The translations under genes were made by a program, and so were the position numbers. The notes under the pieces are model-generated. The model ran no database searches. It was not told the DNA's origin and worked only from the letters and a program-made list of their open reading frames with translations. DNA of 34,321 bases from Candidatus Zhuqueibacterota bacterium (lineage in GTDB: Bacteria; Zhuqueibacterota; Zhuqueibacteria; Residuimicrobiales; Residuimicrobiaceae). Of the stretch, positions 1 to 7,629 are shown one piece after another. The DNA is taken from assembly GCA_963169875.1 (NCBI GenBank), contig CAUJEL010000146.1, positions 1-34,321 on the forward strand, in the 5' to 3' direction. The number at the start of each line of letters is the position of its first letter. Within the stretch, counting starts at the first letter, position 1.

Positions 1-189
1 CTTTAGCCGGAACGTAAAAGAGCGTATCTCCAACTCTTGATTACGTATCAATAGCAAACGTTCGTAGTACCGGCTTTAGCCGGAACGTAAAAGAACGTAT
101 CTCCAACTCTTGATTACGTATCAATAGCAAACGTTCGTAGTACCGGCTTTAGCCGGAGTAAAGCCCGCCTGAAGGCGGAACTACGAACC
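1..189. repeat. 73-bp tandem repeat carrying REP-like palindromes
   Basis: A 73-bp unit occurs at 1-73 and 74-146 with one visible difference (agcg/aacg near unit position 22); a third unit starts at 147 and diverges after 10 bases. Each unit junction carries CCGGCTTTAGCCGG, a 6-bp stem with a 2-base loop (70-83 and 143-156). The last one is followed by a second hairpin, CCGCCTGAAGGCGG (165-178). The pair is enclosed by an outer inverted repeat TTCGTAGT (134-141) and ACTACGAA (180-187). Two different short hairpins inside a short outer inverted repeat is the layout of REP/BIME-type intergenic elements. The array continues past the left edge. No gene is seen here. Confidence 0.8.
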
Positions 190-218
190 ATGGATTGCCG
201 CGATCCTGCGCAGCCCTG

Positions 219-1010
219 TCATCCCTTTTGATGTATGCTCTTGATGATCCCAGTGATCCAGCGTCGCGGCACCAGACGGTTGCTCATGGCGCCGGTTTTG
301 TTCATCACACCGGGGATCACCACCCGCCGTCCAGCCATCAAAGCTTTATAGCCGCTCCGGGCCACGGCCGCGGCATCCATCATCTTGAGGACCTTCAGTT
401 TCACCAGCCTGGTCTGGTCAATATTGGCCCGTTCCTGAAACTCCGAGGCCGTTGGACCTGGACAAAGCGTGGTGACGGTCACCCCGGTGCCGGCGCATTC
501 GCTCGCCAGCGCCTCGCTGAACGAGAGCACGAACGCCTTGGTCGCATAATAGACCGCCATCAGAGGTCCGGGCTGAAACGCCGCGGTGGATGCGACGTTA
601 AGAATGCGTCCCCGCTGACGCGCCAGCATGCCCGGCAGCAGCAGTTTGCTGAGCTGCAGCAGGGCGACGATATTGACCTGCACCATAGCCGCTTCCTTGG
701 CCCAATCCGTCTCGACAAAAAGTCCATGTTCGCCAAAACCGGCGTTATTGACCAGCACATCGATGCTGATCTGTTTCTCGGCCAGCGCCGCGGCGATCTC
801 AGCGGCCGCATCTGGGCGCGCCAGATCTTTTGCCAGAATGATCACCTCAACAGCGCCCAGCCGCTCCATTTCAGCAGCCACCTGACGCAGTTTTTCCTCG
901 CTCCGCGCCACCAGCACCAAAGCATGATGATCCGCCGCAAACAATTTCGCCAATTCATAGCCGATGCCATAAGAGGCGCCGGTAACTAATGCAGTTGATT
1001 TTTCAGTCAT
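219..1010 (-). CDS. Short-chain dehydrogenase/reductase (SDR family)
   Basis: This is a 263-residue classical SDR, a cytosolic NAD(P)-dependent oxidoreductase of unknown substrate. Visible motifs are the TGASYGIG cofactor loop (residues 10-17), NNAG (88-91), a catalytic Ser at about 141 and Tyr154/Lys158 in YYATK, followed by a CPGPT segment. The length is normal for the family. I chose ATG at 1010 because GGAAG lies about 8 bases upstream; an in-frame GTG at 1025 would add five residues. It follows cstA after 27 bp on the same strand and may be cotranscribed with it. The fold is certain, but the sequence does not reveal the substrate; homologues are often annotated loosely as DltE or YqjQ-like dehydrogenases. 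Confidence 0.88.
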   Translation of the reverse strand: MTEKSTALVTGASYGIGYELAKLFAADHHALVLVARSEEKLRQVAAEMERLGAVEVIILAKDLARPDAAAEIAAALAEKQISIDVLVNNAGFGEHGLFVETDWAKEAAMVQVNIVALLQLSKLLLPGMLARQRGRILNVASTAAFQPGPLMAVYYATKAFVLSFSEALASECAGTGVTVTTLCPGPTASEFQERANIDQTRLVKLKVLKMMDAAAVARSGYKALMAGRRVVIPGVMNKTGAMSNRLVPRRWITGIIKSIHQKG

Positions 1011-1037
1011 GGCAGGTTCTTCCACAGGTTAATAGTC

Positions 1038-2663
1038 TCAAAATACGCGCCGCAACGTGCGCACCGCTTCCACCATCAGGATGGCAGCCAGTACAAACAG
1101 CACCATGGCGATGGCGCCAATGGTCGTCAAGCGATATTGCATGATGAGTTGGATCAACGCCCACACCGTCATCACGTTCATAAAAATCATCGGACCGATC
1201 ACATAAAATGTCTTCCGTCCCGTCTTCTTCAGCCACACCAGGATCACCAGCAGCGTCAGACCCGCCAGCAGTTGATTGGTGGCGCCGAACACCGGCCAGA
1301 TGGCTTTCCAAACTGGCAGGGGATTGCCGTGGACATCTTTCAGGGTGATCAGCACAAACACCAGCGGCATGAACAAAGTGGCCAAGGTCGACAAATAACG
1401 CGTCGATGTGCCCTTCAAATTGAAAAATTCCTCGAATATGTAGCGCCCCAGCCGCGTCGCCGTATCCAGGGTCGTGAGAATAAAAGTCGACAGCGCCAAC
1501 AGGCCGAACGAAAAACCGAGCTTGTGGGGAATGCCCAGGGTGGCGAAAAAATTCCCAATGCCGGTGCCGTAAATGACCAGAGGCACTTTGCCCGCCAGTG
1601 GATCGCCGTTGGGCAACATTGCGACGGTTGACAGCGCGATGACCGCCACCACGCCTTCGATGAGCATGGCGCCATAGCTAATGGGACGCGCATCTTTCTC
1701 CTGGTCGAGCTGCTTCGATGACGTTCCGGAAGCCACCACGGCATGAAATCCGGAGCACGCGCCGCAAGCCACGGTGATGAAAAGCACCGGAAAAAGAGCA
1801 CCCAGGGCGGGCGCATACCAGCCGGCAAAGGCGGTGTACTGCACCGTGTAGCCGCCGAAAAGGATGCCGACGAACCCGCCCAGGACCGATGCATAAAGCA
1901 GGTACGAAGAGAGATAATCGCGCGGCTGCAGCAGAATCCACACCGGCGTCGTGGAGGCGATGAACGCATAAACGATGAGCAAGACACTCCAGAACTTGGC
2001 CGCATCTGCGCCGGTGAACGACGAGACCGCCTCCGCATTCAGGGGTATGATATGCCCGATCCAGGTGGCGAGAAACATCAGCGGCACAAAGACAAGTGAA
2101 CTCCACAACAAGGGAATTTTCAAACGATAAAGAAAGATGCCAAAACCAATGGCCAAAACAATAAACAGCATCGATGAAGTGGCGACACCGCCATCCTCGA
2201 CAAAAGTCGTTGCGGTCAGATCGGTGAAAACCGTGAGCACATAGACCAGTGTCAGCCAGATGAACGACAAAAACAATTTGTAGGCCAGAGGCGACATGTG
2301 TTCGCGCGCAATCTCGGCGATGGACCGCGCCTTGTGGCGGATGGAGGCCATCAGGGAGGAGAAATCGTGCACGCCGCCGATGAAAATCGAACCGAGCACG
2401 ATCCAGATCAGCGCCGGGAGCCAGCCGAACGCCACAGCCGCGATGATCGGGCCCACAATGGGACCGGCGCCGGCAATGGAAGAAAAATGATGACCCAGCA
2501 GCACCGCCTTGGGCGCGGGCACCCGGTCGATGCCATCGTAATCGCTGTGGCTGGGGGTTTTATTGTCATTGTTCACAGAAAACTCCCGCTCCAGGAAGCG
2601 GCCGTAAAACCGGAACGCCAACGCAAACAAGACGATCGCAATCAAAAGGATATAAAACAGCAT
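1038..2663 (-). CDS. cstA: Carbon starvation protein CstA family transporter
   Basis: The 541-residue protein is hydrophobic almost throughout, with many membrane segments. The N-terminal region after the first helix contains the family stretch APKAVLLGHHFSSIAGAGP (about residues 50-70), followed by GPIIAA and GGVHDF. CstA proteins import peptides or pyruvate in enteric bacteria. This is the short form, against about 700 residues in E. coli, as seen in many non-enteric bacteria. ATG at 2663 has AAGGT about 7 bases upstream. The upstream neighbour is the saccharopine operon, from which it is separated by a strong terminator only about 20 bases before the start. No convincing promoter fits between that terminator and the gene. 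Substrate is inferred from family only. Confidence 0.93.
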   Translation of the reverse strand: MLFYILLIAIVLFALAFRFYGRFLEREFSVNNDNKTPSHSDYDGIDRVPAPKAVLLGHHFSSIAGAGPIVGPIIAAVAFGWLPALIWIVLGSIFIGGVHDFSSLMASIRHKARSIAEIAREHMSPLAYKLFLSFIWLTLVYVLTVFTDLTATTFVEDGGVATSSMLFIVLAIGFGIFLYRLKIPLLWSSLVFVPLMFLATWIGHIIPLNAEAVSSFTGADAAKFWSVLLIVYAFIASTTPVWILLQPRDYLSSYLLYASVLGGFVGILFGGYTVQYTAFAGWYAPALGALFPVLFITVACGACSGFHAVVASGTSSKQLDQEKDARPISYGAMLIEGVVAVIALSTVAMLPNGDPLAGKVPLVIYGTGIGNFFATLGIPHKLGFSFGLLALSTFILTTLDTATRLGRYIFEEFFNLKGTSTRYLSTLATLFMPLVFVLITLKDVHGNPLPVWKAIWPVFGATNQLLAGLTLLVILVWLKKTGRKTFYVIGPMIFMNVMTVWALIQLIMQYRLTTIGAIAMVLFVLAAILMVEAVRTLRRVF

Positions 2664-2682
2664 AAAACAACCTTCATCATTT

Positions 2683-2717
2683 AAAAAAAAGCCCTTTGCA
2701 GCAGTTGTGCAAAGGGC
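2683..2717 (-). terminator. Rho-independent terminator of the saccharopine operon
   Basis: Read on the minus strand, a perfect 10-bp stem GCCCTTTGCA/TGCAAAGGGC (2708-2717 with 2691-2700) and a 7-base loop are followed by eight T residues (2690-2683). It lies 23 bases after the stop of the saccharopine dehydrogenase gene and just before cstA. Confidence 0.9.
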
Positions 2718-2739
2718 ATGATTATTTCACTGGACCAGG

Positions 2740-4062
2740 CTAAAACGGACGATACCGGTCGACGAATTTGATCTTCATCGTTTCCAGCTCGTCCAGGACC
2801 GGCTCATAGATGCCCGGCATGACGGGAATCTGCACGCCGGTGAGCGTGATCTTGCCCTGATTCAGTAACTTGACCGCAATGGCAGCGGGCAGGCTGACCG
2901 TGCGGGCCATGGAGGTGTCGCCATGGGGAATGCCGTAATCAATCAGCAGGCTGGTGATGGCTTCTTTTTTCCCGCCCGGATATTCAGCGATAAATTCATG
3001 CTGCAGGACGATCATATCGCGTTCGCCCGGTTTGTAGTCCATCTTGTGCTCCATCAGGTAGGTCAGTGCATCGAGCACCGAGGGCGGGTCGCTCTTGACT
3101 TTTTCATTCGAGAAGAGTCCCAGCCATTCGAAACGGGACAGGATCGCATGCGATTCCGGAATGCCGAGGTGTTTGGCCATGGCCGATTTAACCTGATCCG
3201 CCTTGGCGTTGATCAACGAAGCGGTCAACTGCGCCCACGTCCAACCGAGTATTTCCGGCCGCTCGTCATCGTTGAGGAAGCCCAGGTTGACCACTTTTTC
3301 CAGGGTTTCGCACCAGCCCAGGTTGCGGAAGGTGCCGCGGAAAATCGTCTGCGCATCTTTCAAGCCGTAGAGCTCCTGATAAAGCATGGAATCGCGGTTG
3401 GGATAGACTTCGAGCTTGCCCAGGCCTTCCACTTCCTTGATGGATACAGTGCGGAAGAGATCCTTGTTTTCGATCTGCATGTCTTTGCCATTTTTCAAGA
3501 AATGGGCGGAATTGCGTCCGGCCAGCAGCACGCCGCGTGGACTCCATGAAAATTTATAGCCAAAGGGATTGTCATTGGCTTCGGGGGCAGGCAAGCCGCC
3601 GCAAACCGACTCGAAGGAAGTCACCTTGCCGCCTTTTTTCTCCACGGCGTGGATCATTTTCATCGCTGACATATGGTCGATGCCGGGATCGAGACCGATC
3701 TCGTTGAGGAAGAGCAAACCCTGGTCCTTGGCCTGTTGATCAAGCGCACGCATGGCCGGACTGACATAGGAAGTGGTCACCAGATGGGTTTTGTGTTTGA
3801 GGCAGAGCTCGGCCACCTGAAGATGATAGATCCAGGGCAGCAGACTGATGGCGACATCGCTCTCCTTAACCAGGGCTTCGAGCTTGTCCTTCTCCTGGAC
3901 CGTTGCCGCAATGGCGCGACCTTTGGGATGGCCTTCAATCAAGGCTTCGGCTTTGCTGACAGTACGGCTGGCAATGATCACTTCTGTTTCCGGTTGATCC
4001 AACAGATAACGTACAAGGGGCCTGGACACAAGACCAGCGCCAAGAACCAGAACCTTCTTCAT
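2740..4062 (-). CDS. Saccharopine dehydrogenase (glutamate-forming), AASS C-terminal type
   Basis: The 440-residue protein begins with an NAD(P)-binding Rossmann motif VLGAGLVSRPL (about residues 5-15). It continues with LLPWIYHLQVAELC, a GLDPGIDHMSAM segment and a CGGLPAPEANDNPFGYKFSW stretch, all typical of the Lys9/AASS saccharopine dehydrogenase that oxidises saccharopine to glutamate and aminoadipate semialdehyde. Size matches the C-terminal half of AASS. ATG at 4062 has AAGGAG about 7 bases upstream. It starts 11 bp after the lysine-ketoglutarate reductase gene, so the two form one operon that recreates the bifunctional eukaryotic enzyme as two polypeptides. Lysine breakdown is the likely direction, judged by the partner enzyme. 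A carboxynorspermidine or homospermidine synthase is excluded by the partner and motif set. Confidence 0.93.
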   Translation of the reverse strand: MKKVLVLGAGLVSRPLVRYLLDQPETEVIIASRTVSKAEALIEGHPKGRAIAATVQEKDKLEALVKESDVAISLLPWIYHLQVAELCLKHKTHLVTTSYVSPAMRALDQQAKDQGLLFLNEIGLDPGIDHMSAMKMIHAVEKKGGKVTSFESVCGGLPAPEANDNPFGYKFSWSPRGVLLAGRNSAHFLKNGKDMQIENKDLFRTVSIKEVEGLGKLEVYPNRDSMLYQELYGLKDAQTIFRGTFRNLGWCETLEKVVNLGFLNDDERPEILGWTWAQLTASLINAKADQVKSAMAKHLGIPESHAILSRFEWLGLFSNEKVKSDPPSVLDALTYLMEHKMDYKPGERDMIVLQHEFIAEYPGGKKEAITSLLIDYGIPHGDTSMARTVSLPAAIAVKLLNQGKITLTGVQIPVMPGIYEPVLDELETMKIKFVDRYRPF

Positions 4063-4073
4063 ACGGTTGCTCC

Positions 4074-5384
4074 TTAAGATTTGGGTAAGTGCTGTTGTAA
4101 ATAGGCATATTCAGGGACCAATTGTCCCCGATGACAGATAATCGCATTTTTGATTTCCGCTGGCAAAGCCAGCTGCGCAAAAGGCCGGCTGAAATCAGCC
4201 TGAATCAACGCAGGCATAAACGGCAGCAGCGTCTGACTGAAAGCCTCGGAGCTGTCGCGGGGGATCTCCGCCGGCAGGTTATCCACGGCCATGATGACGA
4301 CACCGTCTCCTTCACTGCCGTCGGTCACCGTATCGGTGACAGGATTGTAGGTAAAATAGGGATTACCCGATTCCGTCGCCTTCTCGGTGCATTCGATGGA
4401 TCCATTGATATCGCAGCTGATATCGCCGATGGTCTGCAAACGCAGGGGCGCATTCTCTGCCCAGCGCTTTTTCAAGTATTCCTTGGTCACCAGTTTGGGG
4501 TAGCGACTGTCCCAATAGATGCCGTTGACCAGCATGCTCAGATGCGGCAGATGGCGTTCGAACTGGGAGCGGTATTTTTCCGGATGATTGAAATAGTCGC
4601 TCAATTCAAAAGTATCCTGAGCGGAGACGGGTTCGACCATATCGCGCTCGGCAAAAACGACTTTATAGAGAAATTTGTTGTTGTCGCTGGAAACGCGCGG
4701 CAGTTCCTGGGGTTCGATCTCCTGATGCGGCAGGAGATCGAACACTTCCTGAGCACCCTTGGAGACATGACCATAGCCGGAAAATCCCACCACGGCCGGA
4801 GATATCGACTCGGGCAATCCATGGGCGGATATTGTCTGACCGATTTGGCGGATATGATTTTTGGCGTCAGAGATATCTTTATATTCGTGGGCCATTTTGA
4901 TGGCGGAGAAGGGCGTATCCACGCCCTGTTGTTGCAGGCGCACCCCAAAGGCATGCAACGTGTCAACCATGCCGGCCAGGCCCGCATAACGGCCGAAAAA
5001 TACCAACCTGCGGCCTTTGTCGTCCTTGATGAGTTCATAATCAATCAGCGTCGCTTGCAATTCGAGGAGACGCTGCAGCATGGGCATATTATACTTTTGC
5101 GCTTTGATGGTATGCGAAAAGAAAAGATAGACTTTATTGGGCAGGAGGAGCGGCTCGGGAATCTCTTTGATGCCGAGGATGATGGAGCTGGGTGAAAGAT
5201 CTTCGCTGACTTGAGCGCCAGCACGCTGGTATTCCAAATCGGAGAAGGCGCGTGTGGGAAATGGTTGGCAGATAAATTCCACTGGATGTTGCTGTTTGAG
5301 GCGATTCACCTGTTCTGGCGTGAGGGCTACCCGCCGTTCCCATCGATTCTTGTCTTCACGGCGGATGCCTATGACCGTTTTCAT
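4074..5384 (-). CDS. Lysine-ketoglutarate reductase, AASS N-terminal type
   Basis: The 436-residue protein condenses lysine and 2-oxoglutarate into saccharopine with NADPH. It opens with IGIRREDKNRWERRVALTP, nearly the signature of eukaryotic AASS N-terminal domains, and continues with GIKEIP, FFSHTIKAQKYNMPML, IDYELIKDDKGRRLVFFG, and an FSGYGHVSKGAQEVFDLLPH segment in the second Rossmann domain. ATG at 5384 is chosen because AGGAGG lies 6 bases upstream; a longer frame upstream to 5429 has no such site and overlaps the mapped transcript start region. The gene heads the operon with saccharopine dehydrogenase. The whole protein is intact. Alanine dehydrogenase-like enzymes share the fold but not these segments. 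Confidence 0.93.
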   Translation of the reverse strand: MKTVIGIRREDKNRWERRVALTPEQVNRLKQQHPVEFICQPFPTRAFSDLEYQRAGAQVSEDLSPSSIILGIKEIPEPLLLPNKVYLFFSHTIKAQKYNMPMLQRLLELQATLIDYELIKDDKGRRLVFFGRYAGLAGMVDTLHAFGVRLQQQGVDTPFSAIKMAHEYKDISDAKNHIRQIGQTISAHGLPESISPAVVGFSGYGHVSKGAQEVFDLLPHQEIEPQELPRVSSDNNKFLYKVVFAERDMVEPVSAQDTFELSDYFNHPEKYRSQFERHLPHLSMLVNGIYWDSRYPKLVTKEYLKKRWAENAPLRLQTIGDISCDINGSIECTEKATESGNPYFTYNPVTDTVTDGSEGDGVVIMAVDNLPAEIPRDSSEAFSQTLLPFMPALIQADFSRPFAQLALPAEIKNAIICHRGQLVPEYAYLQQHLPKS

Positions 5385-5441
5385 CAGATTCCTCCCGGAT
5401 ACAACCCCTGCGTGTAGGACGCTATTCAAAAGACGTCCATT

Positions 5442-5470
5442 ATTCTAACAAAAAAAGCCCACAATGTCAA
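5442..5470 (-). promoter_or_regulatory. Sigma-70-type promoter of the lysine catabolism operon
   Basis: On the minus strand TTGACA (5470-5465) and TAGAAT (5447-5442) are separated by exactly 17 bases. The predicted start near 5435 gives a leader of about 50 bases before the AGGAGG-ATG of the reductase gene. Confidence 0.78.
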
Positions 5471-5558
5471 TTGAAATTTATCGGGCACACCTCATGCCAT
5501 TCGTGCAGTGGCGTTGTCATGATCCGGCAAACTGTGTCTCTTTACACGGTATTTATGC

Positions 5559-6608
5559 TCAGGATGATGGGGCACTTCGATGCACCACTGACCCGGCTAA
5601 TTGGCCGCAGGCGGCAGCGATGTCAGTGCCCTTGCTCCAGCGCACGGACACCGGTGCCTGCAGCGGCGCCAGCCAATCGGCAAAGCGCTGCACCTGTTCA
5701 TCCGACGGCCGCTGATAGCCCGGCACAGCCGGATTATAGGGGATGAGGTTCACCTTGCAGGGGACATGTTCCACCAGTTGACGCAGCGCCCGGGCATCCT
5801 CTTCGCCGTCGTTGACACCCGCCAGCAGCACATACTCAAAAGTCGGACGGCGGCGCAATTTTTTGGCATAATAGCGGATGGCTTCCATCAACTCTGTCAA
5901 ACCATAGCGTCTGGAAATGGGCACGAGTTTCTTGCGCTTTGACTCGATGGCGGCATGCAGCGAGATGGCGAGTCGGTAGGGCTGCATCTCGTCGGCATAG
6001 CGGCGAATAGCGGGCGTGATGCCCACGGTGGAGATGACGATGTGACGGTGGCCGATGGCCAGACCGTCGGCGTCGTTCATCAGCGCCGCGGCGGCGATGG
6101 CGGCCTCGTAATTGAGAAAGGGTTCGCCCATACCCATGAAGACGATATTGGTGAGCGGCTCGGCGATTTCGCGTTCCACCTGAATCACCTGATCGACGAT
6201 CTCACCGGTATGGAGATCGCGCTTGAAGCCCAGGGCGCCGGTGGCGCAAAAAGCGCAGTTGAGAGCGCACCCCGCCTGGGAGGAGACGCACAGGGTGCGG
6301 CGGTCGGCTTCAGGGATATAGACTGATTCGATGAGATGTCCGCCGGCTAATTCAAAAAGATATTTCACCGAGCCGCTCTTTGTGGAGACAGATTTTTCGC
6401 GCACCTGGAGACAGCCCAGGTCGGCCGTTTCTTCGAGGCGCTGGCGCAAGGATTTGCCGAGATCGCTCATCTCGGCAAAAGTGGCGGCCTTGCGGACATA
6501 AATCCAGTTGAAGAGCTGGCGGCCGCGGAATTTTTTCTCGCCCAGGGATTCGGCAAACTCCTCCAGCTGCGTTTTGCTCAGCCCTGTCAGGATGGTTTTA
6601 TCAGGCAT
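5559..6608 (-). CDS. rlmN: 23S rRNA/tRNA adenine-C2 methyltransferase RlmN
   Basis: A 349-residue radical SAM enzyme that methylates C2 of adenosine in 23S rRNA (A2503) and some tRNAs. The iron-sulfur cluster motif CALNCAFC holds Cys114, 118 and 121. The methyl-carrying and resolving cysteines of the family correspond to Cys334 (DIAAACGQL) and Cys107 (RTLCVSSQ). MGMGEP (about 158-163) is the SAM-binding turn. The reading frame is open upstream as far as 7001, but that part crosses REP repeats and looks noncoding. A strong promoter places the transcript start near 6626, inside the alternative ATG at 6629, so ATG at 6608 is preferred. The 6629 start would add seven residues and give a nearly leaderless message. 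The gene is complete. Confidence 0.95.
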   Translation of the reverse strand: MPDKTILTGLSKTQLEEFAESLGEKKFRGRQLFNWIYVRKAATFAEMSDLGKSLRQRLEETADLGCLQVREKSVSTKSGSVKYLFELAGGHLIESVYIPEADRRTLCVSSQAGCALNCAFCATGALGFKRDLHTGEIVDQVIQVEREIAEPLTNIVFMGMGEPFLNYEAAIAAAALMNDADGLAIGHRHIVISTVGITPAIRRYADEMQPYRLAISLHAAIESKRKKLVPISRRYGLTELMEAIRYYAKKLRRRPTFEYVLLAGVNDGEEDARALRQLVEHVPCKVNLIPYNPAVPGYQRPSDEQVQRFADWLAPLQAPVSVRWSKGTDIAAACGQLAGSVVHRSAPSS

Positions 6609-6632
6609 ATTTAATCCGTTTTTTTCCATGGC

Positions 6633-6661
6633 AATATAGAGAATTGCCCTCCGAAAGTCAA
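6633..6661 (-). promoter_or_regulatory. Sigma-70-type promoter of rlmN
   Basis: On the minus strand TTGACT (6661-6656) and TATATT (6638-6633) are 17 bases apart. The predicted start is near 6626, which decides the translation start of rlmN in favour of 6608. Confidence 0.7.
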
Positions 6662-6670
6662 ACGGTTTTG

Positions 6671-6772
6671 CAAAACACCTCTGTTGGAGGCCTTTTGTAG
6701 GAGGCCTCTCCAGAGGCCGACTCCTACAATCAAATCTCAAAACACCCCTGTAGGAGGCCTCTCCAGAGGCCG
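6671..6772. repeat. REP-like palindromes upstream of the RAYT gene
   Basis: Two clear copies of a unit with core TGTAGGAG, then GGCCTCTCCAGAGGCC (7-bp stem, 2-base loop) and CGA occur at 6696-6728 and 6749-6772. The first is closed by CTCCTACA (6721-6728), the inverted complement of TGTAGGAG. A degraded partial copy (ctgttggaggcc) precedes them near 6681-6692. A short conserved spacer (caaatctcaaaacaccc) links the units and reappears on the other side of the transposase gene. Confidence 0.85.
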
Positions 6773-6862
6773 ATATACAGCAGCGTTTTTTACTCTTGCG
6801 CAGATATCTTAAAATTTGTTTAATATGATGGTAGCTTGTCTGACAAAACAAGGAGCTGTAGC

Positions 6863-7369
6863 ATGGTGTCCCCTCATCAAAAAAACCTTCGTAAAGGCAG
6901 GAAATCTCTGCCTTTCCATGCATATTATGTGACAAAATGTCTATTTGATAGATCATATCCGGTGTTGGCGAATGAAGTAAATGCAAATATGTTGATTTCA
7001 AGCCTTGATTGGCTAAGAAAACAAGAAATAATCAAAATTGGTGGCTTTGTCGTGATGCCCGATCATTATCATGCCATAATCGGATTGACAGACAAGGAAG
7101 AACTTGATGATGTCATGGAAAGCCTCGATAAATACACAGCCCGACGAATCAATCGCTATTTAAACAGAAAAGGCAAGTTCTGGCAAGAAGGTTTTTTCGA
7201 TCATTGTATGCGAAACCTCATCGAATTTCGCGATATTTTGGAATACATTCATCAGAATCCAGTCAGAAAAGGTTTGGTTAAAATTGCTGAAGATTGGCCT
7301 TTCTCCACAGTAAATCCGCAATTTGCCAATTATATTGATTGGAAATGGTTTGGAATCACAATGCCTTAA
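6863..7369 (+). CDS. REP-associated tyrosine transposase (RAYT, Y1 HUH family)
   Basis: The 168-residue protein belongs to the IS200/IS605-like Y1 transposases domesticated as RAYTs. These bind and cut single-stranded REP hairpins and are thought to spread REPs. The HUH metal motif is visible as MPDHYH (His68, His70). Further family marks are YTARRINRYL (about 91-100), FWQEGFFDH, and the C-terminal ILEYIHQNPVRKGLV plus DWPFS. The catalytic tyrosine is probably Tyr91 or Tyr99; I cannot decide between them. ATG at 6863 has AGGAG 7 bases upstream; an in-frame ATG at 6836 lacks one. The gene is clearly more AT-rich than both neighbours, which suggests transfer. It sits alone between REP repeats of one family, with no transposon ends and no accessory TnpB. 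Confidence 0.9.
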   Translation: MVSPHQKNLRKGRKSLPFHAYYVTKCLFDRSYPVLANEVNANMLISSLDWLRKQEIIKIGGFVVMPDHYHAIIGLTDKEELDDVMESLDKYTARRINRYLNRKGKFWQEGFFDHCMRNLIEFRDILEYIHQNPVRKGLVKIAEDWPFSTVNPQFANYIDWKWFGITMP

Positions 7370-7387
7370 AATATAAAACACCAATGA

Positions 7388-7485
7388 TCGCGCTCTGGAG
7401 AGCGCTCCTAAAAACAAATCTCACAACACCCCTGTAGGAGGCCTCTCCTGAGGCCGACCTTCGCGCTCTGGAGAGCGCTCCTACA
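7388..7485. repeat. REP-like palindromes downstream of the RAYT gene
   Basis: Three units follow the transposase gene. GCGCTCTGGAGAGCGC hairpins lie at 7390-7405 and 7463-7478. A GGCCTC/GAGGCC hairpin lies at 7440-7455, preceded by TGTAGGAG (7433-7440). The last two units form a composite closed by the outer inverted repeat TGTAGGAG (7433-7440) and CTCCTACA (7478-7485), a BIME-like arrangement. The GGCCTC unit and the linking spacer (aaatctcacaacacccc) match those upstream of the gene. A short GC-rich palindromic stretch (gccggccgccggcc) follows at about 7511-7524. Confidence 0.85.
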
Positions 7486-7537
7486 ATCAAAACATAAAAC
7501 ATCCCTGCAGGCCGGCCGCCGGCCCCAACCATCACCA

Positions 7538-7566
7538 TTGACTTTTTTGCTTATTTTGTGTAAGTT
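7538..7566 (+). promoter_or_regulatory. Possible promoter of the moxR operon
   Basis: TTGACT (7538-7543) is followed after 17 bases by TAAGTT (7561-7566). The -35 element is good and the -10 is weak (three of six consensus positions). The ATG of the moxR gene is 64 bases further on. Confidence 0.4.
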
Positions 7567-7629
7567 TATCAAAACAGCATAACGACGCACCCCGGGTGCA
7601 TTTCACATAAAAAATGATGCGGAGGCGGC

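Noticed and set aside
4122-5195. 357-codon plus-strand frame opposite the lysine-ketoglutarate reductase gene
   Set aside because: It is antisense to a conserved enzyme gene, and its translation shows no known fold.
6609-7001. N-terminal extension of rlmN up to 7001
   Set aside because: It runs through REP repeats and antisense to the RAYT gene, has no resemblance to RlmN, and lies upstream of the mapped promoter.
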